Notes under the pieces: model-generated
The model's input: only the letters and a program-made list of their open reading frames with translations
Databases searched by the model: none
What the model was told of the DNA's origin: nothing
Origin: Aquimixticola soesokkakensis
GTDB lineage: Bacteria > Pseudomonadota > Alphaproteobacteria > Rhodobacterales > Rhodobacteraceae
Length of the DNA: 64,000 nucleotides
NCBI RefSeq assembly: GCF_900172375.1
Contig: NZ_FWFS01000011.1
Span: forward strand, 1 to 64,000
Direction: 5' to 3'
Translations under genes and position numbers: made by a program
Shown here: positions 15,835 through 24,790 of the stretch, piece by piece
Layout: each line of letters starts with the position of its first letter
Position numbering within the stretch: position 1 is the stretch's first letter

Positions 15835-16902
15835 GTGAAAACAATGGCCCCAACCGAAAAGCCGCGCCCTAAACTAAAGGATGTCGCCCGTCTGGCGGGC
15901 GTCGGTTCCGCGACAGTGGACCGCGTGCTCAACGAGCGCGGCAATGTGAGCGAGGAGGTGCGGCGCAAGGTGATCGAGGCCGCGCGTGAAATCGGCCTGC
16001 GCCGTCAATTGCCGCCCTCCTATATGCCGCTCGTCCGCATCAATCTGGTGCTTGCGCGCCCCGACCTGCCGCTGTTGCAACGCATGGCGACGGAATTTCG
16101 CGACCTTGCCAAAACCATAGATCGCCGGGTGCGGCTGCAAATCACCAAGCTGCCCGACGAGGATCCGCACACCATCGGAGAGGCTCTGCGCGCAACACAG
16201 TGCAACGCAGTTGTGGTTTATGCGCAGGACAGCGCCGTGATCCGCACGGCGATTGCCGATCTTGAGGCGCGCGGCATCCCGGTCATCACCATCATTTCCG
16301 ATCTGCCTGCCTCCAAACGGCTGGCCTATGCGGGCACCGATCACCATGCGGCGGGGCGCACCACGGGCTTTTTCTTGTCGCGCATGATTCCTGCGGGCGG
16401 GCCGGTCGTCGTACTGTGCAATCAGCTTGGCTTTAGTTCCCACGCCGAACGGGTAGAAGGGCTGCGGGCCTATTTTGCCGAGCGCGCGCCGCATCTGATG
16501 ATCGAACGGGTGATCGAGGGGCTCGATGACAGGGTCCGCACAAGGGCGCGGCTTGAAACCGCCTTTCACGAATGCCCCGATACCGTGGCCGTGTATAACG
16601 TGGGGGCGGCAAACCTTGGGGTGCGCGCGGCGATCGAGGCCGATATCCTGCCGCGCCGGCCGCTATTTGTCGGGCATGAATTGACTGTCCACACAACGCG
16701 GATGCTGCGCGAGGGGTTGATGACGCTGACGCTGGATCAAAACCCCCGCCTGCAAGCGCGCTTTACGCTGGATGTGCTACTTGACCACTTCGGATACGAG
16801 GGGATGAGCGTCACGCGGCCCTACCAGTCGAACGTGCCGATTGTGCTTTATAGCCCCGAAAACATACCGACCGGCCCGGACGGACTGTTGATCGCGCCCT
16901 GA
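15835..16902 (+). CDS. LacI-family transcriptional regulator
   Basis: This 355-residue regulator has an N-terminal LacI helix-turn-helix (LKDVARLAGVGSATVDRVLNERG, about 13-35) and a periplasmic-binding-like effector domain typical of sugar sensing (VIRTAIADLEARGIPVITI, RLAYAGTDHHAAGR, HELTVHTTRMLREG). The start is uncertain: GTG at 15835 or ATG at 15844, both with weak ribosome-binding sites. It lies between the Moc-like operon and the reductase/creatininase pair, and matching palindromes precede both. It most likely represses them in the absence of an inositol-type ligand. Confidence 0.9.
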   Translation: MKTMAPTEKPRPKLKDVARLAGVGSATVDRVLNERGNVSEEVRRKVIEAAREIGLRRQLPPSYMPLVRINLVLARPDLPLLQRMATEFRDLAKTIDRRVRLQITKLPDEDPHTIGEALRATQCNAVVVYAQDSAVIRTAIADLEARGIPVITIISDLPASKRLAYAGTDHHAAGRTTGFFLSRMIPAGGPVVVLCNQLGFSSHAERVEGLRAYFAERAPHLMIERVIEGLDDRVRTRARLETAFHECPDTVAVYNVGAANLGVRAAIEADILPRRPLFVGHELTVHTTRMLREGLMTLTLDQNPRLQARFTLDVLLDHFGYEGMSVTRPYQSNVPIVLYSPENIPTGPDGLLIAP

Positions 16903-16933
16903 CGCAGTCGCCAAATCCCGCGTTTTGCTCGCT

Positions 16934-16951
16934 TTGATTGTTTCACATCAG
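16934..16951 (+). promoter_or_regulatory. Candidate LacI operator upstream of the aldo/keto reductase gene
   Basis: TTGATTGTTTCACATCAG matches the element at 15779-15796 in 15 of 18 positions. It lies 94 bases before the start of the aldo/keto reductase gene, a suitable place for a repressor site. The pairing to the adjacent LacI protein is inferred from repetition and position. Confidence 0.5.
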
Positions 16952-17045
16952 TGTCGGGCGTAACCCCCGAGCCGCAGTTTCGATAGCCTGTGCCCAATGA
17001 AAACGAACCGCCCTCTTGTCGGGGACGGACAGGGAGGGGCAGCAG

Positions 17046-18020
17046 ATGCAGTATCGCGATTTTGGACGGACCGGATGGAAAGTGTCGGAAATCGGCTTTG
17101 GGGGATGGCAGATCGGGGGCGCTTGGGGCGCGGTGGACGATGACGCCTCGGTGCGCACGCTGTTGCATGCCTTCGAGCGCGGGATCAATTTTGTCGATAC
17201 GGCTGAACTATACGGCGCAGGCCATTCGGAAACGGTCATCGGACGGGCGCTCAAGCAATGGCGCGGTCCCAAAATCTATGTGGCGACCAAGGCCCAGCCC
17301 ACAGTCTGGCCGAACCCCTCTGACAATGCGCCCGCGTTTCGCGCCAGATTTCCCGCATGGCATCTGCGCGAGAACGTCGAAAACTCGCTTAAACGTCTTG
17401 GCGTCGAGCGGCTCGACCTGTTCCAACTTCATACTTGGGGGCCGACAGGGCATCTCGAACTCGACTGGCTGGAAACGCTCAACGCCCTGCGCGCGGAGGG
17501 CAAGATCGACCAGATCGGCGTGTCCTTGCGCGACAACCAGGCCGATGAAGGGGTGGATTTGGCCCGGCTCGGACTTGTCGCCTCCGAGCAGGTGATCTTC
17601 AACATGTTCGAACAACATCCGCGAGAGCGCCTTTTCCCCGCGGCGCAAAGCACGAATACAGCGATCATCGCGCGGGTTCCCCTCGATAGTGGCGCCTTGG
17701 TGGGCCATTGGACGCCCGACAGTTACGCGCACTGGCAAGAGGGCTCTCAGCAGCATCAGATGTTTCGCGGCGAGCGCTTTGGCGAAACCCTGAAGCGGGT
17801 CGAAGCGCTCAAAGCCGAAGTCGGCGCGCAGTACGCAACACTCGCCGAAGCAGCGATGCGGTATGTTCTGTCGCATCAGGCTGTGAGCGTCTTGATTCCG
17901 GGAATGAAAACGCCCCAGGAGGTCGATATGAACATCGCCTACTCCGATGGAGGCCTGTTGCCCGAGGCCCTCATCGAGCGGCTGAAAAACCACGCATGGA
18001 CACGGAATTTTTACGTATGA
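17046..18020 (+). CDS. Aldo/keto reductase family oxidoreductase
   Basis: This 324-residue (beta/alpha)8 NAD(P)H-dependent enzyme shows the catalytic tetrad: Asp and Tyr in FVDTAELYG (near 46-54), Lys in VATKAQ (near 80) and His in LFQLHTWG (near 131). The start at 17046 has GGGAGG upstream. Members act on sugar aldehydes, lactols or inositols, and some oxidise rather than reduce. Gene order with a creatininase-family hydrolase (four-base overlap) suggests a two-step oxidation and ring-opening or lactone-hydrolysis unit for a cyclic sugar or polyol, under the adjacent LacI regulator. Confidence 0.88.
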   Translation: MQYRDFGRTGWKVSEIGFGGWQIGGAWGAVDDDASVRTLLHAFERGINFVDTAELYGAGHSETVIGRALKQWRGPKIYVATKAQPTVWPNPSDNAPAFRARFPAWHLRENVENSLKRLGVERLDLFQLHTWGPTGHLELDWLETLNALRAEGKIDQIGVSLRDNQADEGVDLARLGLVASEQVIFNMFEQHPRERLFPAAQSTNTAIIARVPLDSGALVGHWTPDSYAHWQEGSQQHQMFRGERFGETLKRVEALKAEVGAQYATLAEAAMRYVLSHQAVSVLIPGMKTPQEVDMNIAYSDGGLLPEALIERLKNHAWTRNFYV

Positions 18021-18703
18021 CGAGACAGTTGGAACGACTTCGGCCGCATGAAATTCGCGCTGAACTGGCGCAACACTCTCTTATCTGGCTTCCGCTGGGC
18101 ACGATCGAATGGCACTGCGAACATCTGCCGGTCGGACTGGATGCGCTGACAGCCCACGGCCTTTGCCTGGCGGCGGCCCATCGCGCCGGCGGGTTGGTTA
18201 TGCCGCCGCTCTACTTTGGAACCGGCGGAGGTCACGGCGCCTATCCCTGGACCATCATGATGCCCGGGCCAGAGCAGATCGACGTGCTTCTGGCCCGCAC
18301 CGCCGAACGGTTACAAGCGATGAAGGTCGAGCGTCTGGTCATTTTCAGCGGTCATTTCGCAGAGGAACAGCTGCAGATGATTGACCGTTTCTCAGAGGTC
18401 TGGAATGCCTCAGGTGCCAAACCCCGCATCACGGCAACAGCCGTCAACCGATGCGCCGCAGCGGGGATGGATCCCGATCACGCGGGGGCGTTCGAGACGG
18501 TGCTGATGCATGCCATCGCGCCGGAAACAGTCGATCTGTCTTGCCTTCCGGCGCTGGTTGAGGCCCCTGACACCTACGACCGGCACGATCCCGAAAGCCC
18601 CATCTGGGGGGTGATCGGCAAAGATCCCCGCACGGTCGATCTGGCCCAGGGCAGCGCATTGCTGGAGCGCATGACCGACTGGCTGTCGCGCCAATCAACC
18701 TGA
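18017..18703 (+). CDS. Creatininase-family hydrolase
   Basis: This 228-residue protein has the creatininase/formamide-hydrolase fold: WLPLGTIEWHCEHLPVGLDALTAHG (about 24-48) with the metal-binding Glu, His and Asp residues, then FGTGGGHGAYPWT, FSGHFAEEQ and the DPDHAGAFETVLM motif. Members hydrolyse cyclic or linear amides, and some act on lactone-like substrates. The ATG overlaps the stop of the aldo/keto reductase as ATGA, so the two enzymes are made together. An alternative in-frame ATG at 17996 exists. It may open a ring produced by the reductase; the substrate is unknown. Confidence 0.82.
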   Translation: MTRQLERLRPHEIRAELAQHSLIWLPLGTIEWHCEHLPVGLDALTAHGLCLAAAHRAGGLVMPPLYFGTGGGHGAYPWTIMMPGPEQIDVLLARTAERLQAMKVERLVIFSGHFAEEQLQMIDRFSEVWNASGAKPRITATAVNRCAAAGMDPDHAGAFETVLMHAIAPETVDLSCLPALVEAPDTYDRHDPESPIWGVIGKDPRTVDLAQGSALLERMTDWLSRQST

Positions 18704-18733
18704 AAAGGCATCCCCCGGAATCCCGGCGCCAAG

Positions 18734-18770
18734 GGCGACAACAGCCCGTGCGACGGGGCCGCCTTGTCGC
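18734..18770. terminator. Possible hairpin terminator between convergent operons
   Basis: GCGACAA at 18735-18741 pairs with TTGTCGC at 18764-18770, and an inner stem CCCGT/ACGGG extends it. It lies between the stops of the creatininase gene and the convergent small membrane protein gene. There is no strong T-run on either side, so the call is tentative. Confidence 0.35.
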
Positions 18771-18772
18771 GG

Positions 18773-18994
18773 CTAATCGATGTCTTTTGACGCCTCTGTG
18801 GTTTTGCGGGCCTCTTTGTCGGGGTCAAAGGTCACGAAAAACCGGTAGGCCGCGAAGAAGCCGACCGCGCCAAAGAGGATGGCGAATCCGGGCGACCCTG
18901 TCGTCAGTTCGACGATGGCCCAGCCCAGAGACAGGATCACGATCCCCAACCGCAGCCAGAGGGGGCGGTAGAATGGCAGGTCGAAATTGAACAT
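18773..18994 (-). CDS. Small two-segment membrane protein, unknown function
   Basis: This 73-residue protein has two hydrophobic helices (about 14-31 and 35-53) joined by a TGSPG turn, and a charged C-terminal tail (DPDKEARKTTEASKD). AAAGGAAA precedes the ATG. It is the last gene of the leftward inositol operon, 58 bases after iolE. Small proteins of this shape are common at the ends of Rhodobacterales operons, but I do not recognise a function. Confidence 0.65.
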   Translation of the reverse strand: MFNFDLPFYRPLWLRLGIVILSLGWAIVELTTGSPGFAILFGAVGFFAAYRFFVTFDPDKEARKTTEASKDID

Positions 18995-19052
18995 CAGGTT
19001 TCCTTTCAGTCATGTCCGGCCTGCCCGTTTGCACGATCACAGGGGTCAGCGG

Positions 19053-19958
19053 TCAGGCAGCCGTCAGTCCCGTTTCGCGGGCAATCCGTTTGAGGGTATG
19101 CAGACCGAGGGTCTGGTACAACAGCGGGTTGCGCGTGTGGGGGTCCTGTTCAGCCTCGATCACGATCCAGCCATCATAGCCTGCCTGCGCAAGAATGGCG
19201 AGAAGGGGCGCGAAATCCACCGCGCCCTCCTGATCGCCCGGAACGGTAAAGGCACCGGCCAGTACCCCGTCCAGAAAAGACATATCCGCGCTGCGCACGC
19301 GGGCGGTGACATCGGGGCGGATGTTTTTGGCGTGGAAATGCGCCACGCGGTGAACATGTTTGCGCAGCACCGCTTCGGGATCGCCACCACCAAACGTACA
19401 ATGTCCCGCATCAAACAGCAGATGGGTGTGCGGGCCGCTTGCCGCCATAAAGGCGTCGATTTCAGCGGGGCTTTCGACAACGGTTCCCATGTGGTGGTGA
19501 TAGGCGAGCCGCACGCCCTCACCCGCCAGATAGGCGGCAAACTGTTCCATTTTCTGCGCAAAAGCGGTCATCTCCGCATCGCTCAGAACGGGGCGGTTGT
19601 TGACCGGCGTTGTCGGGTTTCCGTGAACCGTGTTGGAACATTCGCACACGATGCACACCGTGCTGCCGGTGTGTTTCAGCTTGGCCAGATGGGGTTGCAC
19701 AGCGGCAATTTCATCCTCGAGCGAGCGGGTCAAAAGCTCGGTTGAATACCAGCCGGAGACGAATACAAGCCCGTAATCCGCCAGCAAGGCGCGTAACGCC
19801 TCGGGGTCGTCTTGCGGCCAGCGATGGCCGTTTTCGATGCCGTCAAAGCCGATCAAACGGCCTGCCTCCTGCAAAATACGCGCGGTGGGAATATCCGCAC
19901 CGATACTTTGGTCATCATCATTGGCCCATGCGATGGGATTGGTGCCGAAACGGATCAT
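19053..19958 (-). CDS. iolE: Myo-inosose-2 dehydratase (IolE/MocC family)
   Basis: This 301-residue TIM barrel starts with the IolE-typical GTNPIAWANDD (5-15). It continues with IGFDGIENGHRWP, LVFVSGWYS, LAYHHHMGTVVES, HLLFDAGHCTFGGG, HFHAKNIRPDV and FTVPGDQEGAVDF. These contain the glutamate, aspartate and histidine ligands of the metal-dependent dehydratase that turns 2-keto-myo-inositol into the 3,5/4-trihydroxycyclohexane-dione. It ends the leftward inositol operon but lies behind a terminator-like hairpin (19992-20017), so its level may be set separately. Rhizobial MocC belongs to the same family. Confidence 0.88.
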   Translation of the reverse strand: MIRFGTNPIAWANDDDQSIGADIPTARILQEAGRLIGFDGIENGHRWPQDDPEALRALLADYGLVFVSGWYSTELLTRSLEDEIAAVQPHLAKLKHTGSTVCIVCECSNTVHGNPTTPVNNRPVLSDAEMTAFAQKMEQFAAYLAGEGVRLAYHHHMGTVVESPAEIDAFMAASGPHTHLLFDAGHCTFGGGDPEAVLRKHVHRVAHFHAKNIRPDVTARVRSADMSFLDGVLAGAFTVPGDQEGAVDFAPLLAILAQAGYDGWIVIEAEQDPHTRNPLLYQTLGLHTLKRIARETGLTAA

Positions 19959-19976
19959 GCTGTGCTCTACTGTGTT

Positions 19977-20017
19977 GAAAGAAAACGAAAAGGACCCGCC
20001 AACAAAGCAGCCGGTCC
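19977..20017 (-). terminator. Terminator-like hairpin inside the inositol operon
   Basis: On the minus strand GGACCGGC (20017-20010) pairs with GCGGGTCC (19999-19992) except for one mismatch, around a ten-base loop. It is followed by TTTTTCGTTTTC. This has the form of a Rho-independent terminator, located between the IolI-like gene and iolE. Either transcription stops partly here or iolE has its own promoter in the 80-base gap. Confidence 0.6.
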
Positions 20018-20038
20018 AAGCCTGGGCACGGCGCGGGC

Positions 20039-20824
20039 CTAGAGCTGCGCGCTGATGTAATCCATGCTCTCGCGCAGGGCCGCTTGCGGATCAGAGACCT
20101 CGTGAACCTCTGTCGCGAAAGGCTCGAAGCTATAGGCCCCCTCATAGCCAAGCGCCGCCAGTTTGCGGATCTGGGCGATGTTTTCGAGACGGTCCGCGCC
20201 GTCCACCAAGACCCGATGCCCATCCAGCATGTCCGCGACTGTGACATCGGGATCCGTGACCCCGGAGATATGCACAAGCCCGGTCCATTCGGGGAAGAAT
20301 TCGGTCTCGCTGGCCAGATGATGGTGGAACGTGTCGTGCATCAGCTTGTAGGTGCTCTCCCCGCCCGCCGCTTTGATCGCCTCGATCGCCACGGATTTCT
20401 TGCGCAGCGAGGAGACAGGAAAGCCCAGCGGTTCGACAAGGCCGGTCAGGCCGCGCGCATCCAGGATCGGTTTCATCGCTTTGAGTGCGGCGACGAGATC
20501 CTCGAACGACACCTCTGTGCCGTCGTTGAGCGGGCACATCACGAGGGCCTTCGCACCACAGGCCTGTGCGTAATCCGCCATCGCCTGCGCGCGTGCCGGC
20601 AAATCGCCCGACCAGACGTTGAAGGGATAGAGCGCGTTGATCGAAATCAGCGTTATGCCCTGGGCCTCGGCCGCTGCCTTGACCTCGGCCGGTGTCATGC
20701 TGCCCAGAATGTCGGGCAGGTCGTTGCGGATTTCGACCTCACTGATGCCCAATTCCTTTGACATGGCAAAGAAATCCTCAAGCGAGAGCTTCGGTGCCGC
20801 GATATGGTTCATTGCGTAACGCAT
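20039..20824 (-). CDS. TIM-barrel isomerase, IolI-like (2-keto-myo-inositol isomerase candidate)
   Basis: This 261-residue xylose-isomerase-like barrel has metal-ligand segments LVEPLGFPVSSLR (near 128), KLMHDTFHHHL (near 160), GLVHISGV (near 182) and YSFEPFA (near 230). The pattern fits IolI, which isomerises inososes so that scyllo- and D-chiro-inositol can join the main pathway. It lies ten bases downstream of the inositol dehydrogenase in the same operon. Other sugar epimerases share the fold, so the specific activity is inferred from the neighbours. Confidence 0.75.
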   Translation of the reverse strand: MRYAMNHIAAPKLSLEDFFAMSKELGISEVEIRNDLPDILGSMTPAEVKAAAEAQGITLISINALYPFNVWSGDLPARAQAMADYAQACGAKALVMCPLNDGTEVSFEDLVAALKAMKPILDARGLTGLVEPLGFPVSSLRKKSVAIEAIKAAGGESTYKLMHDTFHHHLASETEFFPEWTGLVHISGVTDPDVTVADMLDGHRVLVDGADRLENIAQIRKLAALGYEGAYSFEPFATEVHEVSDPQAALRESMDYISAQL

Positions 20825-20833
20825 GGAGAAACC

Positions 20834-21844
20834 TCAGGAATAAAGCGCAGGACGCGCGGGGTTGGTGATGGTGACGGCGGCGCCGTCCGCATCTTGCGCG
20901 GTGACGCAGGCATCGCAGGTCACGGCCGCCATATAGCCGTCCCATGCCGAAGGCCCCGCAGCGGTGCCAGCCGTCGCAGCCTTGATGAAATCCTGAAGCT
21001 CGACATCGTAAGACGCCACAAAGCGCTCTTTCCAATCGGTCATGATGTCGTTTTGCAGCTTGGCCCCCAGACGCATGGTGATTGCCTGCGGCTCGGGCAG
21101 GTTCGCGGTGCCCTCCTCGCCCACGACCTGACACTGGATGTCGTAGCCGTATTTGCAGTTCACAAAGATCTCGGTGGTGATGACAACGCCCTTGGCCGTG
21201 GTCAGCGTGACGATCTGCGGGTCGCGCAGCGCGGCATGCGAGGCCGAGGTCGCGCGCGGAAAGGTCACCCGTGCGGACACGTAATCATCGTCGAGCAACC
21301 AGCGGAACACGTCGATTTCATGCACAAATGTGTCGTGGATCGCCATGGGCGTCACATATTGCTCGGGCACGGCGGGGTTGCGATGCGCGGCGTGAACCAT
21401 AAGCGGCGCGCCGGTGTGGGTGTCGACCGCCGATTTCAGCGCGACATAGCCCGCATCATAGCGACGCATGAAACCCACCTGCACAAGGCGTTTGCCATGG
21501 GCCACTTCGGCGTCAACGATGCGTTTCGCACCATCGGCCGTGGTGGCCAGCGGTTTCTCGCAAAAGCAGGGTTTGCCAGCGGCGATGGCGGCCAGAACAT
21601 AGGCCTCATGGGTCGCGCCGGTGGAGCAAACCAGCACTGCATCCACGTCGCTGGCCGCGATCAGGTCCTCGCCTTTGTCGTAGATTTTCGCATCCGGTGC
21701 CAGATCGGCCCCCACGGCGCGGGCCGCATCGGGGGAATAGTCGCTCAGGGCGACGACCTGCGCGCCAGCAAGCACCTGTTGAAGACGGCGGGTATGATCG
21801 CGACCGATCATGCCCGTGCCGATTACGCCTACTCTGAGGGTCAT
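20834..21844 (-). CDS. iolG: Inositol 2-dehydrogenase (Gfo/Idh/MocA family)
   Basis: This 336-residue oxidoreductase has the Rossmann motif [12 protein letters not shown] (6-17), the cofactor and catalytic EKPLATT with lysine near 97, [12 protein letters not shown], and [18 protein letters not shown] with the catalytic Asp/His pair near 172-176. The sequence is typical of IolG, which oxidises myo- or scyllo-inositol with NAD+. It is third after the ABC transporter genes and directly before the IolI-like and IolE genes, a classic inositol catabolic order. No iolB, iolC or iolD is in the window, so later steps must be encoded elsewhere. Confidence 0.9.
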   Translation of the reverse strand: MTLRVGVIGTGMIGRDHTRRLQQVLAGAQVVALSDYSPDAARAVGADLAPDAKIYDKGEDLIAASDVDAVLVCSTGATHEAYVLAAIAAGKPCFCEKPLATTADGAKRIVDAEVAHGKRLVQVGFMRRYDAGYVALKSAVDTHTGAPLMVHAAHRNPAVPEQYVTPMAIHDTFVHEIDVFRWLLDDDYVSARVTFPRATSASHAALRDPQIVTLTTAKGVVITTEIFVNCKYGYDIQCQVVGEEGTANLPEPQAITMRLGAKLQNDIMTDWKERFVASYDVELQDFIKAATAGTAAGPSAWDGYMAAVTCDACVTAQDADGAAVTITNPARPALYS

Positions 21845-21855
21845 TTTGTCAGTCC

Positions 21856-22755
21856 TTACTTGAAGTATTTGTCGACGTAGCGCTGGATTTCCGAGCGCAT
21901 GAAGGTGCCGGAGGCGTCCTTGCGGTCCTCCCAGGCAAAGACGCAGGCGGTCATGATGCCGTCAAAACCGATCTCGGCCAGCGTGCCGAAAAAGTCGTCC
22001 CACGGCACTTCGCCCTGACCGATATCAAGGTGCTGGTGAATGCGCGCATTGGTCCCGGGAGGGTTCAGAATATAGCGCAGACCCGAGCTTGCCTTGTGGT
22101 TGAACGTGTCGGCCACGTGCACATGCGCGATCACATCCTTGGAGGCGCGCAGCATTTCCTTGGTGTCGTCGCCGAAATAGTAGGTATGGGGCGCGCAGTA
22201 GAGGAATTTGACGTTTTTCGAATTCACCGTGCGGATGATATCGAGCGCGGGCTGAAGCGTTTCGCACCAATCCTCGGGATGGGGTTCGATGTGCAGGTTG
22301 ATGCCTTCGCGCTCGACGAGCGGCACCAGTTCCTCCATCGAGCGCCACCACGCATCTTCGGCGCTTTCGATCTGGCTGCCGGTGTGGCAGCAGTAGCACC
22401 CGCCTTTGTCGGGATGGGTGCCGCGACCGAATTCCGAGTTCATCGTGTCCACGCCCAGCTCGACGCAAATCTCGATGGCGCGTTTCCAATGTCTGACGGC
22501 GGCTTGGCGCTCGGCCTCGTCGGGCGACGCCCAGCGGTACATCGGCAACAAGGAGGCCACGCCGACATTGGCGTCAGACAGCGCTTTCTTGAAGGACTTC
22601 ACGCGTTCGGGGAACACGCGCGGCGCTTTGAACCATTCGAGGAAATCCGCGCGCGGGCTGAGTTCGATCCAATCGTAGCCCAGCTCTGCCACTTTGGAGG
22701 GCAGGGCTTCGAGCGAAAGATCGCGGTGCATAAACGGGTCGAGAGCGATTTTCAT
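21856..22755 (-). CDS. Sugar phosphate isomerase/epimerase-like TIM barrel
   Basis: This 299-residue barrel of the xylose-isomerase-like superfamily has [35 protein letters not shown] (metal glutamate near 165), [25 protein letters not shown] and the C-terminal [22 protein letters not shown]. The start at 22755 gives the family N-terminus [10 protein letters not shown]; 48 upstream open codons are low-complexity. It lies in the inositol operon between the ABC ATPase and iolG and probably epimerises an inosose or keto-sugar. Many inositol and polyol operons carry such a gene, but I cannot name its reaction. Confidence 0.75.
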   Translation of the reverse strand: MKIALDPFMHRDLSLEALPSKVAELGYDWIELSPRADFLEWFKAPRVFPERVKSFKKALSDANVGVASLLPMYRWASPDEAERQAAVRHWKRAIEICVELGVDTMNSEFGRGTHPDKGGCYCCHTGSQIESAEDAWWRSMEELVPLVEREGINLHIEPHPEDWCETLQPALDIIRTVNSKNVKFLYCAPHTYYFGDDTKEMLRASKDVIAHVHVADTFNHKASSGLRYILNPPGTNARIHQHLDIGQGEVPWDDFFGTLAEIGFDGIMTACVFAWEDRKDASGTFMRSEIQRYVDKYFK

Positions 22756-22840
22756 CAGGAAAACTTTCGATGGCAGTGAAATTAAGGGGCGCCCGCGGGG
22801 GAGGAGGGGAGACGCGGGCGCCCGGGAAGGAGGCGCCGTG

Positions 22841-23626
22841 TCAGGCGGCCTCGGGGAACTCCGCGCCGGTTTTGGCACCGGTGATATAGGCCACAACATC
22901 TTGCGGGTCCGTCTCGCTCACCTTGAGGTTCGCGCAGATGCGCCCGCGACGGAACACCACGATGCGGTCCATCAAATCAAAGACCTGGCGCATGTTGTGA
23001 CTGATCAGGATCAGCGGCTCGCCTTGGCCCTTGAGGGTGCGGATGATGTTTTCGACCTGTGCGGTTTCCTGCACGCCAAGGGCGGCAGTTGGCTCGTCCA
23101 TGATGGTCAGCTTGGAGGCAAAAGCCGCCGTGCGCGCGATGGCCACACATTGGCGCTGGCCGCCGGACATGTTTTCGATCGAGTTCAGGATATTGGGGAT
23201 TTTCACCCCCGTTTTTTCCAGACCCGCCATCGTGGCCTCACGCATCGCTTTGTTGTCGAGGATCGAAAAGGGGCCGAATTTGAACTTTACCTTTTCGCGC
23301 CCCAAAAACAGGTTCGACGGTACATCGAGGTGATCGGCAAGGGCGAGGTTTTGAAACACGGTCTCGATCCCCGCTTCGCGCGCCGCGATGGGCGAGGAAA
23401 AATGTGTGGGCTTGCCGTGCAGCAAGACATCGCCGCGCGTGCGCTGTTCAACGGCGGTAATCTGGCGCACAAAGGTGGATTTCCCCGCCCCGTTGTCGCC
23501 CATGATGGCAACATGTTCCCCTTGGTGGATGACGAAATTGGCCCCTTCCAGCGCGTGAACACCGCCGTAGTGTTTGGTCAGGTCACGGGTTTCCAGAACA
23601 ACGTTGGCGTTGGTAAAATCGGTCAT
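22841..23626 (-). CDS. Inositol-type ABC transporter ATP-binding protein
   Basis: This 261-residue single nucleotide-binding domain has Walker A GDNGAGKST at 43-51, the Q-loop in VFQNLALAD, the signature MSGGQRQCVAIARTAA near 152, Walker B LTIMDEPTAALGV near 172 and the switch LISHNM. AAGGAGG precedes the start. It belongs with the permease and binding protein upstream and the iol enzymes downstream, so import of inositol or a derivative is likely. The half-size form contrasts with the double-domain ATPase of the erythritol locus. Confidence 0.9.
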   Translation of the reverse strand: MTDFTNANVVLETRDLTKHYGGVHALEGANFVIHQGEHVAIMGDNGAGKSTFVRQITAVEQRTRGDVLLHGKPTHFSSPIAAREAGIETVFQNLALADHLDVPSNLFLGREKVKFKFGPFSILDNKAMREATMAGLEKTGVKIPNILNSIENMSGGQRQCVAIARTAAFASKLTIMDEPTAALGVQETAQVENIIRTLKGQGEPLILISHNMRQVFDLMDRIVVFRRGRICANLKVSETDPQDVVAYITGAKTGAEFPEAA

Positions 23627-23638
23627 TTCATTGCCTCC

Positions 23639-24709
23639 TTACATCCGCGACGCGGCGCGTTGTTGGCGGAACTGGTCCAGAACGACCGCGCCCACGATGA
23701 TCACGCCCTTGACCATTTCCTGGTAATAGGCGTCGAGTTTGAGGAAGGTGAACCCGGAGATGATCACCCCGAAAATCAGCGCCCCCAGAACCGTTCCAAG
23801 GATCGATCCGCGTCCGCCCGTCAACGACACGCCGCCGATCACGACCATGGCAATGGCGTCGAGTTCATACATGACCCCCATGCCTGCCTGCGCGGTCAGG
23901 TTCTTGGACGACAGCACCACGGCAGCAAGGGCGGCGAGCGCACCGGCGATGGTGTAGACAAGCATTTTGTGACGCTCGACCTTGATGCCGGACATGCGGC
24001 TTGCCTGCTCGTTCGAGCCAATGGCGTAAGTATGTTTGCCGTAGACCGTGTATTTGAGGATCAGGTGAAACAAGATGGCGAGCAGGATGAAGATCACCAC
24101 CGGCATCATGCCCTTGCCCAAAGCGGCGTAGCCGTCGGTGGGGAAAGAAATCGGCTGGCCTTTGGACCACCATTTGGCGGCACCGCGCGCCGTGACCATC
24201 ATGCCAAGCGTGGCGATGAAGGGCGGAATTTTGGTATAGGCGATGAGCGCCCCGTTGACGGCCCCCGCCAGAATGCCCACGCACAGCCCGACAAGAACGG
24301 GCAGGATCACGGGCAGGTTGTAGATGCCCTCGAACATCAGTTTGGGATTTGCCATCCCGTTGATTTCACCGACCTGCGCAAAAGACATGGCCACCATGGC
24401 GGTGACCCCGACCACCGAGCCAGGCGACAGATCAATGCCACCCAGAATGATGACCTGCGTGGACCCAAGGGCAATAATGCCGATGATCGCGACCTGCAAA
24501 ATGATGATTTTAAGGCGGGCTTCGTTAAAAATGGTGCCGAACCGGTCGCCGGTATCAAACAAAAGGCTCTGCCCCATCAGGGCCTGTCCCAGCCCCTCGA
24601 AGATCACGACGATCAGCAGCAAGGCAAAGAATACGTTCCATTCCGGCGCGCGCGCTTTTTTCTTGCTGTCGAAGGTCAGCCCCCCGATGCCATGTTGGTT
24701 TTTCGACAT
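23639..24709 (-). CDS. Inositol-type ABC transporter permease
   Basis: This 356-residue CUT2-family permease has a cytosolic N-terminus and about ten membrane segments. Family marks are GGIDLSPGSVVGVTAMVAM, the cytoplasmic loop GSNEQASRMSGIKVERHK near 235, and GGVSLTGGRGSILGTVLGAL near 290. GGGAGC precedes the ATG. It lies between the binding protein and ATPase genes in the leftward iol operon. Confidence 0.9.
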   Translation of the reverse strand: MSKNQHGIGGLTFDSKKKARAPEWNVFFALLLIVVIFEGLGQALMGQSLLFDTGDRFGTIFNEARLKIIILQVAIIGIIALGSTQVIILGGIDLSPGSVVGVTAMVAMSFAQVGEINGMANPKLMFEGIYNLPVILPVLVGLCVGILAGAVNGALIAYTKIPPFIATLGMMVTARGAAKWWSKGQPISFPTDGYAALGKGMMPVVIFILLAILFHLILKYTVYGKHTYAIGSNEQASRMSGIKVERHKMLVYTIAGALAALAAVVLSSKNLTAQAGMGVMYELDAIAMVVIGGVSLTGGRGSILGTVLGALIFGVIISGFTFLKLDAYYQEMVKGVIIVGAVVLDQFRQQRAASRM

Positions 24710-24763
24710 GTAGTGCTCCCAGAATCAGCTCCCCCTGCGGCCCGCAGCCACCGGAGGAAGAAG

Positions 24764-24790
24764 GGAGCGGCCCCCGATCGGTGCCGCTCC
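24764..24790 (-). other. Intercistronic stem-loop between binding protein and permease
   Basis: GGAGCGGC at 24764-24771 pairs perfectly with GCCGCTCC at 24783-24790. It lies in the 121-base gap after the binding-protein stop. As in the Moc-like operon, a strong stem here would favour high binding-protein mRNA relative to permease mRNA. Confidence 0.5.
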
